The notes under the pieces are model-generated. The model saw only the letters and a list, made by a program, of their open reading frames with translations. It searched no databases and was not told the DNA's origin. From the NCBI GenBank assembly GCA_948467545.1, contig CAOKER010000002.1:124001-188000 (forward strand): a stretch of DNA of 64,000 nt, given 5' to 3'. Below, in pieces: positions 1-7,393 of this stretch. The stretch comes from an uncultured Eubacteriales bacterium (GTDB lineage: Bacteria; Bacillota; Clostridia; Oscillospirales; CAG-272). How positions within the stretch are numbered: the stretch's first letter is position 1; every line of letters begins with the position of its first letter. A program made the position numbers and the translations under genes.

Positions 1-23
1 CATTTCAACTGGATTATATATAT

Positions 24-80
24 GACCGAAGATCAACTACTCCCTTCGGTCAGCGGAAAACCGAGTTTTCGGTTTTCCGC
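24..80. terminator. Two back-to-back hairpins at the window start
   Basis: There are two perfect inverted repeats. An 8-bp stem (GACCGAAG, 24-31, with 44-51) is followed at once by a 12-bp stem (GCGGAAAACCGA, 53-64, with 69-80) and a 4-nt loop. A T-rich stretch follows. They probably end a transcript that enters from the left of the window, but no long T run is attached directly, so function is inferred. Confidence 0.45.
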
Positions 81-91
81 ACCTTTCTTTT

Positions 92-138
92 AAGCGGATT
101 GAGCTGTTTTTTCAAGGCAGCTTAATCCGTTTATTATT
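92..138. terminator. Long imperfect hairpin with T-rich tail
   Basis: The arm AAGCGGATTgAGCTG (92-106) pairs with 118-132 with one mismatch, and a T-rich tail follows. This fits a Rho-independent terminator ahead of the AbrB-like gene, probably for the gene left of the window. Confidence 0.55.
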
Positions 139-158
139 TTGTCGTTTTAGACTAATAT

Positions 159-190
159 TTGTAAAAGATGCGTGAATAACATATTATAAT
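159..190 (+). promoter_or_regulatory. Possible sigma-A promoter of the AbrB-like gene
   Basis: TTGTAA at 159-164 lies 17 nt before TATTAT (182-187); an overlapping TATAAT sits at 185-190 with a 20-nt gap. GGGAGGT at 205-211 is a strong ribosome binding site for the ATG at 218. Confidence 0.4.
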
Positions 191-217
191 CACGCGGTAC
201 ATGGGAGGTACAAATCA

Positions 218-499
218 ATGTTTGCAAGAAAAATTGACTCTTTGGGAAGAATAGTCCTGCCTGCGGGTGCATTGTCGCTGGCTGATATAAACAAAACCGA
301 ATATGTTTATCTGTCAGCAGAAAGAAATAAAATAATAATCGAAAAGGCAAAGTTCAGATGCACCTTCTGCGGCGCGCATGAAAATCTGCGAACTTATAAA
401 AAGCATTTCGTCTGCACCAAATGTATGAATGAGATCAGCAAACTGAAACCAAAAAAGACCGACTCCTACAAATGCGTTATACTGTTTCCGCCCCTTTGA
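218..499 (+). CDS. AbrB/SpoVT-type regulator with C-terminal zinc ribbon
   Basis: Protein of 93 residues. The N-terminal part (about 1-50) has the swapped-hairpin AbrB pattern: RKIDSLGRIVLP, then a short beta-strand run ending in IIIEKA. The C-terminal part has two Cys pairs (CTFC and CTKC, about residues 48-71), which suggests a small zinc ribbon. Proteins of this type bind DNA as dimers or tetramers and control transition-state or sporulation genes in Firmicutes; the target here is unknown. The start follows GGGAGGT with good spacing. It stands alone, with terminator-like hairpins upstream and 231 bp before the next gene. Confidence 0.8.
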   Translation: MFARKIDSLGRIVLPAGALSLADINKTEYVYLSAERNKIIIEKAKFRCTFCGAHENLRTYKKHFVCTKCMNEISKLKPKKTDSYKCVILFPPL

Positions 500-730
500 A
501 ATTTCTGTGGATTTTAATTCCGCCGCATAGCTGTTATGAGGTAACATTTTTGCCGCTGTAAGTGTAAATATTTTACAGCAGATTAATTATAAAACGAATT
601 TTGTGCTATAATATATACAGAAAGCCGTGCGATCAAAGTCTTTGCGGATAATATACATTTTAAAATAACAATATGCAAAATCCAAAACATAACGAAATAA
701 AAGAAATAAAAGAGAGGAAACGCCAATATT

Positions 731-2218
731 ATGGAAAAAGACGCAACCACCGACGAGAAAGCCAAACTTGCCGACCTGCAGAAAAAGCTTGCCGTATATC
801 AGCAAAACATAAAAAAGAATAAAATTCCTGTAATCATTATCTTGGAGGGGTGGGGCGCTTCGGGAAAAGGCAGTGTGATTTCCGGCATTATAAAAGAGCT
901 CGATCCGCGCGGATTCAAGGTATATACGACCGGCGAGGCTAATGAAGAAGAGAAAAAATTTCCGCTCCTGCGCCGTTTCTGGACAAAAATTCCGCTTTAC
1001 GGAAACATTTCAATCTTTGACCGCTCATGGTACCGCGATGTATCAATCTCTGCGGTTGAGGACGGACTTTCGGAAAAAGAGGTAAATCACCGTCTGCGCG
1101 ATATATCCGTAATGGAGAAAATGCTCACCGACGACGGGTATTTGATTATAAAAATCTTTCTAAATATCACCAAAAAAGAACAGAAAAAACGCTTTACGGA
1201 GCTTGAACAAAATAAAAGCACCGAATGGCGCGTCACCGCCAACGACTGGCGCCACCACAGAATGTTCGACGCCTACAAGTCCGCTTTTCAAAATATGATA
1301 AAGAACACTGACACTGGAAGCGCGCCGTGGCTTGTCATAGATGCAAACAATTCTCACAGCACAATCTATAAAACCGTATCGGAGCTTTGCAAAATTCTCA
1401 AAAATAAGCTCGACGAATTACAGCGGGGCGCAGAAGCAGAAACTTCCGAGGAAAACAAGGCGAAGGAGCTTGTTGCCAGAACAGGCGATGATATTAAGAA
1501 AAATCCGATTTTGCCGCTCTGCGAAATCGACCTATCTCCTGCGGCGGAAAATAATTTGTACAAGGAAAGGCTTAAAAAGCTTCAAAGACGGCTTTTTGAG
1601 CTTCACAATGAAATATATCTGCGCCGCAGACCTCTTATAATCGTTTTTGAAGGCTGGGACGCGGCAGGTAAGGGCGGAGCGATAAAACGTCTTGTCGGAG
1701 GACTCGATCCGAGAGGCTACGAGGTAATTCCAATCAGCGCACCCAACAATGAAGAACGAGGCAGACATTATTTATGGCGCTTCTGGTCATCTCTTCCCAA
1801 AAACGGACACATCGCCATTTTTGACCGTTCGTGGTATGGCAGAGTTATGGTTGAGCGCATCGAAGGCTTCTGCTCCGAACAGCAATGGAAGCGGGCTTTT
1901 GAAGAAATTAATTACTTCGAGCGCGAACTCCACGACAGAGGCACCATACAAGTCAAGTTTTGGATTCACATCAGTCCCGATGAACAGCTTAAGCGCTTCA
2001 ACGAAAGACTCGCAAAGCCTGAAAAAAACTGGAAAATCACCGAAGAGGACTGGAGGAATAGGGAAAAATGGCCTCAATACGAGACCGCCGTGAACGACAT
2101 GCTGAAATACACCAACACCGCTTACGCGCCTTGGATAATCATACCGGGAAACGACAAAAAATATGCCCGCCTAAGTGTGCTGGAAAATGTTATCTCACAG
2201 CTTGAAAATGAACTTTGA
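731..2218 (+). CDS. pap: Polyphosphate:AMP phosphotransferase (tandem PPK2 domains)
   Basis: Protein of 495 residues made of two PPK2 kinase domains, the layout of class II PPK2 (Pap), which moves phosphate from polyphosphate to AMP to give ADP. Each half has a P-loop (EGWGASGKGS near residue 40 and EGWDAAGKGG near 310) and a Walker B-like FDRSWY segment. Single-domain PPK2 enzymes are about half this length. As known for related two-domain enzymes, the C-terminal half may be the main catalytic unit; the first P-loop also looks intact, so both could work. AGAGGAAA lies before the ATG. A weak TATAAT at 607-612 could be its promoter. The next downstream signal is a new promoter at 2247, so pap is probably monocistronic. 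Confidence 0.92.
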   Translation: MEKDATTDEKAKLADLQKKLAVYQQNIKKNKIPVIIILEGWGASGKGSVISGIIKELDPRGFKVYTTGEANEEEKKFPLLRRFWTKIPLYGNISIFDRSWYRDVSISAVEDGLSEKEVNHRLRDISVMEKMLTDDGYLIIKIFLNITKKEQKKRFTELEQNKSTEWRVTANDWRHHRMFDAYKSAFQNMIKNTDTGSAPWLVIDANNSHSTIYKTVSELCKILKNKLDELQRGAEAETSEENKAKELVARTGDDIKKNPILPLCEIDLSPAAENNLYKERLKKLQRRLFELHNEIYLRRRPLIIVFEGWDAAGKGGAIKRLVGGLDPRGYEVIPISAPNNEERGRHYLWRFWSSLPKNGHIAIFDRSWYGRVMVERIEGFCSEQQWKRAFEEINYFERELHDRGTIQVKFWIHISPDEQLKRFNERLAKPEKNWKITEEDWRNREKWPQYETAVNDMLKYTNTAYAPWIIIPGNDKKYARLSVLENVISQLENEL

Positions 2219-2246
2219 ATAATAAAGATATGAATAATATAATTTC

Positions 2247-2275
2247 TTGACAAACATTACTTTTTATGATACAAT
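2247..2275 (+). promoter_or_regulatory. Consensus sigma-A promoter at start of family B repeat
   Basis: TTGACA (2247-2252), exactly 17 nt, then TACAAT (2270-2275). It points right, into the repeated hairpin element and on toward the small lipoprotein gene at 2680. The same promoter-plus-element layout is seen before dnaA and asnS. Confidence 0.7.
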
Positions 2276-2440
2276 AATCTCAAAGCTAAAGCTTTTCGAT
2301 TAGCAAGTTTCGCTTCGCTGTCAACGACAGCGATTTTGCGCGGCAAAACCCCGAAACATTGCGGTTTTGCTTCAGGCTTTAAGATACAACAATCTCAAAG
2401 CTAAAGCTTTTCGATCGGCCCGTTTCGCTTTGCTGTTATG
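2270..2440 (+). repeat. Family B leader repeat, copies A1 (2276-2375) and A2 (2386-2440)
   Basis: Both copies begin ATCTCAAAGC and reach TTTTCGAT, which can fold into a hairpin right at the predicted transcription start. A1 continues with the perfect hairpin TCGCTGTC-AAC-GACAGCGA (2315-2333), followed by TTTT and a further TTTTGC/GCAAAA hairpin. A2 is truncated after the first hairpin. Closely similar sequence lies upstream of dnaA (40100-40307, minus strand), and a divergent relative upstream of asnS. It could be a 5' leader, a small RNA or a mobile repeat; the sequence alone cannot decide. Confidence 0.7.
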
Positions 2441-2530
2441 ATACGCCGCGGTGAATTGCAGCCTGCCGAAAAAATTCGGCGGAGCTCGCCGTCTTTAAGG
2501 CGTGGGCATATTGCTTTCTGTTCTAAAAAT
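2441..2530. repeat. GC-rich hairpin segment, probable family A fragment
   Basis: It contains GCCTGCCGAA and TTCGGCGGAG as a near-inverted repeat. It ends with GGGCATATTGC (2506-2516), the same 11-mer found at the right end of the family A copy near 53650. No gene is visible between 2441 and 2663. Confidence 0.4.
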
Positions 2531-2679
2531 GAAATATTAAAGTCGGGGCATAAAGCTGACCTGCAATAGGATTATTTTTTCATGCCGCCGATTGTATATA
2601 TCTGCCGCCTGTATTTTCAGGCGCATCATTCGCTTTAACTGCGAGTTTCTGTTTCACCGACACGGAGGTAATGATTTTT

Positions 2680-3066
2680 ATGAAGAAATTATCTGTTTTT
2701 GTTCTTGCATTAATGATGCTTTTCTCCGCAGCAATTATGTCTGCCTGCACCGATCCGCTTGAAAAAAAGGTTGAGGAAATGAATACGGCGTACACCGAAT
2801 TCGGAGACGCATTTTATAATGCCGTAAAAAACTGCTCGTTCAACAACGTTTATGATTCCGATGAGCTGTCCCCCAAATTTTCCGCATGGTCGGCACTTCT
2901 GAAAGAGGCCAAAACCACGACAAGAAATTACAGTGAATACGATGAAGCAGGTCTTGACGAATTCATCGCACAGTGGAAAACAGCAACGGAAGAACTGAAT
3001 TCTCTGGCTGAACAGTATCCGCTTCCGTCTAATCTTGAAACCGAAACAACTGCGCAAACCGAGTGA
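2680..3066 (+). CDS. Small putative lipoprotein, function unknown
   Basis: Protein of 128 residues with a lipoprotein signal: MKKL, a hydrophobic stretch, and MSAC as lipobox (Cys about residue 23). The mature part is short, acidic and predicted mostly helical, with a Thr/Glu-rich tail (TETTAQTE). I recognise no family. The start at 2680 is preferred over the in-frame ATG at 2671 because GGAGGT (2664-2669) is only 1 nt before 2671 but 10 nt before 2680. The only promoter seen upstream is that of the family B element, which would give a leader of about 400 nt. Its stop codon lies inside the first unit of a 15-bp tandem repeat. Confidence 0.7.
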   Translation: MKKLSVFVLALMMLFSAAIMSACTDPLEKKVEEMNTAYTEFGDAFYNAVKNCSFNNVYDSDELSPKFSAWSALLKEAKTTTRNYSEYDEAGLDEFIAQWKTATEELNSLAEQYPLPSNLETETTAQTE

Positions 3067-3120
3067 TTCAATATTGAGTGACTCAATATCGAGTAATTCA
3101 ATACCGAGCAATTCCAATAA
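3061..3120. repeat. 15-bp tandem repeat x4 overlapping a stop codon
   Basis: Units start at 3061, 3076, 3091 and 3106 with consensus GAGTGATTCAATATY. The period is a multiple of three, and the first three units carry an in-frame TGA or TAA. The lipoprotein gene ends in the first unit. Confidence 0.85.
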
Positions 3121-3274
3121 GGGACAAATCTCCCTCATTAGGCACTTTCAGCAGGAGATTTACGCCCGATGAAAAAATCAGCGGCATCCGCTGTCTGCGC
3201 TGTTTGGAAGACGGAGGATTTTTGTTCAGTTATACTCAGTTATATTTGATTACACGATAGGTTATCAATACGGC

Positions 3275-3313
3275 GACCGCGGCAAAGCGAAACACTTTGC
3301 CGCGGTCCTTTTA
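3275..3313. terminator. Strong terminator hairpin
   Basis: Perfect 13-bp stem GACCGCGGCAAAG (3275-3287) with its complement at 3295-3307, a 7-nt loop, and TTTTATT after it. It can end transcription from the lipoprotein side, and from the minus side after the small Cys-rich gene. Confidence 0.85.
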
Positions 3314-3352
3314 TTATCTATTTACTTTATATATCCGTTTGCAGGCTAAAAA

Positions 3353-3484
3353 TTAGCAGCCGCATCCGCTGTTACGGCTGGAACCGCCGCATGAGCAGTT
3401 TCCGCAAGCAAGCATCAGAACGAGGATAATAAGGATTATAATCCACAGACAATCATCATTAAAAAGGTTGCAAAGACAATTCAT
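3353..3484 (-). CDS. 43-residue Cys-rich small membrane peptide
   Basis: The peptide begins MNCLCNLFNDDCLW, has one hydrophobic helix (IIILIILVLML, residues about 14-24), and ends in a Cys/Gly/Ser-rich tail finishing GCGC; it has eight Cys in all. Short proteins of this layout occur in Clostridia and are often labelled chorion-class high-cysteine proteins; function unknown. The start is well supported: GGGAGG lies 7 nt upstream of the ATG on the minus strand. It is flanked by terminators on both sides (3275-3313 and 3651-3694), so it is probably its own transcript. Confidence 0.7.
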   Translation of the reverse strand: MNCLCNLFNDDCLWIIILIILVLMLACGNCSCGGSSRNSGCGC

Positions 3485-3650
3485 TTGAAAGCCTCCCATA
3501 ATATTAAACGTTTTTGTTTTTTATTTTTACACAAACTCATTCCGGAAATTACATTAGTGTCGGAAGCATCAAACCTTTCTGTTTTTTGCTTCCTGATAAC
3601 ATATTATGACTTTCAATAAAATTCGTTACTGCTTTACAGGAAAAAATTTT

Positions 3651-3694
3651 TAAGACAGGACCGCACGCAGGTACGTGCAGGCTCTGTCTTAATT
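3651..3694. terminator. Bidirectional terminator after the U32 gene
   Basis: Outer stem TAAGACAG (3651-3658) pairs with CTGTCTTA (3684-3691); an inner GCACG/CGTGC stem lies within. T-rich sequence follows on both strands. It sits just past the stop of the U32 gene. Confidence 0.7.
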
Positions 3695-3728
3695 TATCTA
3701 TTAATCTCTATGCGTTATCTGTTCATCT

Positions 3729-5108
3729 CTATGCGCCGCGCATAATATCTCCGGGTTTTATCTCAAACGGAACTCGCACCTTAAATTTCATATACGGATG
3801 CGGCACAGCTTCAATCGGCGCCCCGCCGTCATCGTAGAGCTCTTCTGCAATAAACTCACGCGAAAGCTTTCCCGGCGAAATAATCTTTACCGCATCACCC
3901 GCTTTAAATTTATTCCTCTGTACAAACCCTGCAAGGCCGCTTTCTGCGTCATACGATTCCGCAATCGCAAGATAAGCTTTCTCTCTTATGTAGCCGCGAC
4001 TGACATCGCTTATAAGCTGCGGCTCCGTGCCGCAGTCGTCATAAAAAAATCCTGTACCATACTCACGGTGGCTGACGCTTTCAAGTTCTTTAAGGAGAAG
4101 CTCCGTTTTTGCATCTTCGCCGCTGCTCAGGCTGTCGATTGCCATTCTGTAAGCATTAGCAGTGACGGCGGTATAATAAGCGCTTTTCATACGTCCTTCA
4201 ATCTTAAACGAATTTATTCCGGCATCGCAGAGCTCTCCGACATGCTCAATCATACACAAATCCTTCGAGCTCATAATAAAGGTGCCAAGCTCATCCTCCT
4301 CTACAGGATACCGCTGCCCCGGCCTCGATTCCTCTTCAAGCTCAAAATACCTGCCGTCCCCGAAAGTCCCGCCGTTCTGTAAAGTCTCGCCGTCCTGTAA
4401 AGTTCCGCTGTCTTGTAAAGTTCCGCTGCCTTGTAAAGTTTCGCGGTCCTGTGAAGTTTCGCCGTTTTGTAAAGTTCCGCGGTTTCCGCCGTAAAGCTTA
4501 TAATTCCATCGGCAAGGCTGTGCGCACATTCCACGGTTTGCATCCCGCCCGATAAGAGACGCAGACAAAAGACATCTTCCGCTCCACGATACGCACATCG
4601 AACCGTGAATAAAAACTTCAAGCTCAATCTCCTCCGGAACCTGTCGCCTGATTTCTCTTATCTCGTTTAACGTCAGCTCCCTTGCAAGCACAATGCGCGA
4701 CGCACCAAGCTTATGCCATGCTATACAGTCCGCGTGACTCACCGAGCCGGCTTGCGTCGAAACATGCATCTGAACATGAGGAATAAGCTCTCTTGCAAGC
4801 GCCGCAACACCCAAATCCGCTATTATCAAAGCGTCAATTCCTGTTTTTCCGAGCGATTTAAGATACTCCGAAAGAGCAGGATACTCATTTACATGCGGCA
4901 TTGTATTAACGGTAACATATACCTTTACACCGCGGTCATGCGCAAAATTAGCCGCCCTCTCAATCTCGGCAAGAGTAAAATTATCGGCGGCCGCACGCAT
5001 TCCGAACAGCTGTCCGGCAAGATAGACTGCATCCGCGCCGTATCTCACCGCTGTTTCAAATTTTTCGTAATTCCCGGCAGGAGCAAGTAATTCCGGTTTC
5101 TTTTTCAT
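3729..5108 (-). CDS. U32 family protein, TrhP/YegQ-like (tRNA hydroxylation or peptidase U32)
   Basis: Protein of 459 residues. It starts MKKKPELLAPAGNYE, the usual U32 N-terminus. It has the family signature IHGSMCVSWSGRCLLS, then RGMCAQPCRWNY with conserved Cys residues, and INSFKIEGRMKSAYY. Characterised members (TrhP) act in prephenate-dependent 5-hydroxyuridine formation in tRNA; older annotation calls them collagenase-like peptidases. A tract of about 42 residues between the CRWNY motif and the next core strand is a degenerate hexapeptide repeat (GTLQDS-like) not expected in the family. The start at 5108 is chosen over 5126 because AAAGGT is well placed for it. Last gene of the run rlmH > WG protein > U32. 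Confidence 0.85.
   Translation of the reverse strand: MKKKPELLAPAGNYEKFETAVRYGADAVYLAGQLFGMRAAADNFTLAEIERAANFAHDRGVKVYVTVNTMPHVNEYPALSEYLKSLGKTGIDALIIADLGVAALARELIPHVQMHVSTQAGSVSHADCIAWHKLGASRIVLARELTLNEIREIRRQVPEEIELEVFIHGSMCVSWSGRCLLSASLIGRDANRGMCAQPCRWNYKLYGGNRGTLQNGETSQDRETLQGSGTLQDSGTLQDGETLQNGGTFGDGRYFELEEESRPGQRYPVEEDELGTFIMSSKDLCMIEHVGELCDAGINSFKIEGRMKSAYYTAVTANAYRMAIDSLSSGEDAKTELLLKELESVSHREYGTGFFYDDCGTEPQLISDVSRGYIREKAYLAIAESYDAESGLAGFVQRNKFKAGDAVKIISPGKLSREFIAEELYDDGGAPIEAVPHPYMKFKVRVPFEIKPGDIMRGA
4354..4479. repeat. 18-bp minisatellite x7 inside the U32 gene
   Basis: Seven consecutive 18-bp units with plus-strand consensus CCGTCCTGTAAAGTTCCG. Being a multiple of three, it keeps the reading frame and encodes hexapeptides such as GTLQDS and ETLQNG. 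Point differences between units are many, so it is not a very recent expansion. Confidence 0.9.
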
Positions 5109-5139
5109 GACATCTACCTTTTCCATCGAGAGACGCCGC

Positions 5140-6708
5140 TCATCCGGCAGCAGTCATTTTATTGAATAAAATCCATCCGTCGTTTACACTGAACGCCGCA
5201 AATGCGCCGTTCACACATTCGGTCACGTACTCATAAGCCATCGGTAAAACAATGTCTCCGTTCGTATCAATCACGCAATATTGTCCGCTGCTGTTTCCTG
5301 CGACCGCAAGACCTTCATAAAACGGCTTCGCGGATATAAAAATCGGATCGGTAATCCACTTTCCGGTATAATCCATATATCCGTATAAGCCGTTCCGCTC
5401 AAGGAGCAGCACACCGTCTGAGTAAGCGCAAAGCTTATATCCGGTCGGAATAGCAAAATACTGTCCGTTCTCATAGATAAGAGTGTCTTCTTCTCTTACT
5501 CGGATTCCAAGCGCATAATAATCATAAAGTCCGCGCACGACGCGCATAAGTCCGTGATCGAACCGAAACATTCCGATCGATTCCTCTCCGAAGGTTTCGG
5601 GCAGATAAATTCCGTCTATCACAAGATTGTCAATATTGGTTTCTTGGTTAAATTTACGCCCGTAAGGATCAAGAACTACCGCTCCGGTACGGTCAATCAT
5701 CTGCATATGCCCGTCCTGAAGCGTTACAAAAGCGTATCCGTCCGCGTTAAATTCAGATGCAAAATAATACTGAGCTTGAATTACCTCGTTTCCCGCTGCG
5801 TCCATATATCCCCAAAGCCGAACATCGCAGACTCTCTTTTCATACGGCGGTACGCGCTCGCTTTCAACAGTCAGCTGCTCTTCTCCCTTAAACTCTATAA
5901 CGCGCCCGACAAAGTTTGTCACGTCAGTTCCGTCAAGCAGCGAAAAAAGCCGTATCTCTTCTTTATCGACATAAAATCGATAAAGCTTCGCCGGGTTCTC
6001 CATATCGGATTTTGAATATGAATAGCTCAGCGCAGTGCCGAAATCGGGATCAAAATTAACTTCCGCAAGCGTTCCCGTCCCCTCAATTATATAATAATAC
6101 TTTCCGTCTTTGGAAAACAAAGGATTTCCGTTTCTGTCTCTTTGATAAACAAGCGTAAGCTCGTCAATTCCTTCCGCGACAATATTCCCCGCGCTGTCAA
6201 GAACATTAATACTTCTTCCGTCATCGCACAAAAGATAATCCATATACGCACGCATCGCAGGTATACTTTTATAATTATAATTTGCAGGATTAAATTCGGA
6301 TCTGTAGCTGAAATAGTCGGGAAGAACAAACGGTGTTTCTACCCTGCCAACGGTAAAACTTCCGGGAACATAATCCTGTGCGGAAGAAACATATCCTGCC
6401 TGATTAAGCTCCGAGACGGTCCGGATTCCCGCCGTCGCACTGTAGTATTCCAAAGAATCGAATTTGCCCGGCGCTTCTGTTTCGGCAGGCGGCTCAGTTT
6501 CAGGCTCGGGTTCTGTCTGCGGAACGGTTTCCGCCGATGTTTCCTGCGCAGACTCTTCATCGATATGCGGTACGGCCAAATGATTTACCTGAAAAATAAT
6601 CACAGCCGCGGAAACCGTACAAAGCACCGCAACGGATATAAGCGTAATGATAATATTTTTTCGACGAATATTTTTTATACGCTTTTCCCCGGAATTTTTT
6701 TCAGCCAT
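5140..6708 (-). CDS. WG-repeat membrane-anchored protein
   Basis: Protein of 522 residues: a basic N-terminus, one membrane helix (about residues 18-40), a Glu/Pro/Thr-rich linker (to about 80), then an extracytoplasmic region with WG/KWG-type repeats. Examples are LYGYMDYTGKWI and YCVIDTNGDIVLP near the C-terminus, and LWGYMDAAGNEVI in the middle. Such repeats form beta folds thought to mediate binding; no enzyme motif is visible. AAAGGATGA precedes the ATG. It lies 38 bp after rlmH and 31 bp before the U32 gene, all on the minus strand, so co-transcription is likely. Confidence 0.8.
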   Translation of the reverse strand: MAEKNSGEKRIKNIRRKNIIITLISVAVLCTVSAAVIIFQVNHLAVPHIDEESAQETSAETVPQTEPEPETEPPAETEAPGKFDSLEYYSATAGIRTVSELNQAGYVSSAQDYVPGSFTVGRVETPFVLPDYFSYRSEFNPANYNYKSIPAMRAYMDYLLCDDGRSINVLDSAGNIVAEGIDELTLVYQRDRNGNPLFSKDGKYYYIIEGTGTLAEVNFDPDFGTALSYSYSKSDMENPAKLYRFYVDKEEIRLFSLLDGTDVTNFVGRVIEFKGEEQLTVESERVPPYEKRVCDVRLWGYMDAAGNEVIQAQYYFASEFNADGYAFVTLQDGHMQMIDRTGAVVLDPYGRKFNQETNIDNLVIDGIYLPETFGEESIGMFRFDHGLMRVVRGLYDYYALGIRVREEDTLIYENGQYFAIPTGYKLCAYSDGVLLLERNGLYGYMDYTGKWITDPIFISAKPFYEGLAVAGNSSGQYCVIDTNGDIVLPMAYEYVTECVNGAFAAFSVNDGWILFNKMTAAG

Positions 6709-6746
6709 AAATCTATCATCCTTTCATACCGAATTATCCAAATAAA

Positions 6747-7172
6747 TCAATGATGATAATTTCCGCCTGCACTGATATTAAGTGCTCGGTATAACTGTTC
6801 GAGAAGTATTACACGCATAAGCGGATGCGGAAATGTCATTCTTGAAAAAGACAGTCTGAGATCGCACCTTGACTTGACATCCTCACTCATTCCGTCGGTC
6901 CCTCCGATTATAACGGCAATTTCAGAATACCCTCTGAGCTTAATGTCTTCAATTTTTTCCGCAAGCTCCTCAGATGAAAATTGCCTGCCCTCTATACATA
7001 AGGCAACTTTATAAGACCGCGCCGGAAGCGCGGCGATTATCTCCGCGTCGCCGGCGACCTCTACAGTTTTCAGTCTGCAATACGAAGACATCCTTTTCTC
7101 ATACTCTGAAACCGCATCACGCAGATATGCCTCCCGAAGCTTGTCTACACATATTATGGTAATTCCGAGCAT
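6747..7172 (-). CDS. rlmH: 23S rRNA pseudouridine-1915 N3-methyltransferase
   Basis: Protein of 141 residues of the SPOUT fold. It has IGGTDGMSED (SAM-binding knot), then LRLSFSRMTFPHPLMRVILLEQLYRA and a C-terminal NYHH, matching the RlmH C-terminal block that usually ends GEPYHK. It methylates pseudouridine 1915 in helix 69 of 23S rRNA. It is a little shorter than the usual 155-160 residues, the difference being in the middle region. Start of a likely three-gene minus-strand operon. In Bacillus, rlmH lies near yycJ/walJ and htrC close to the origin, and walJ is the next gene here. Confidence 0.9.
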   Translation of the reverse strand: MLGITIICVDKLREAYLRDAVSEYEKRMSSYCRLKTVEVAGDAEIIAALPARSYKVALCIEGRQFSSEELAEKIEDIKLRGYSEIAVIIGGTDGMSEDVKSRCDLRLSFSRMTFPHPLMRVILLEQLYRALNISAGGNYHH

Positions 7173-7289
7173 AATTTAACCACACTTTCTGTAATACATG
7201 CATCTCTCCGCTGTTCCTGCGCGTCTCGTCAGACATTTCCGAGCGTAACAAAAACCGACACGCCTGAGCCGACAGCCTGTTCAAATAAA

Positions 7290-7345
7290 ACGCAAAACGC
7301 CGTCATGGAGCACCGCGGCCGCCGCGGCGATTATTCTGACTGAAA
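7290..7345 (-). repeat. Family A fragment in the walJ-rlmH spacer
   Basis: On the minus strand it reads ATGACGGCGTTTTGCGTTT, nearly identical to the right end of the family A copy at 10413-10435. A CCGCGGCCGCCGCGG palindrome adjoins. The rest of the 221-bp spacer shows no gene. Confidence 0.5.
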
Positions 7346-7393
7346 AAGATCCGGACAGTCCTCGCAAAAAAGACGGTGCCAGCTTGATTTTAG

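Noticed and set aside
3078..3260. 60-codon frame after the lipoprotein gene
   Set aside because: It starts inside the 15-bp tandem repeat, has no ribosome site, and runs to just before the terminator without coding character.
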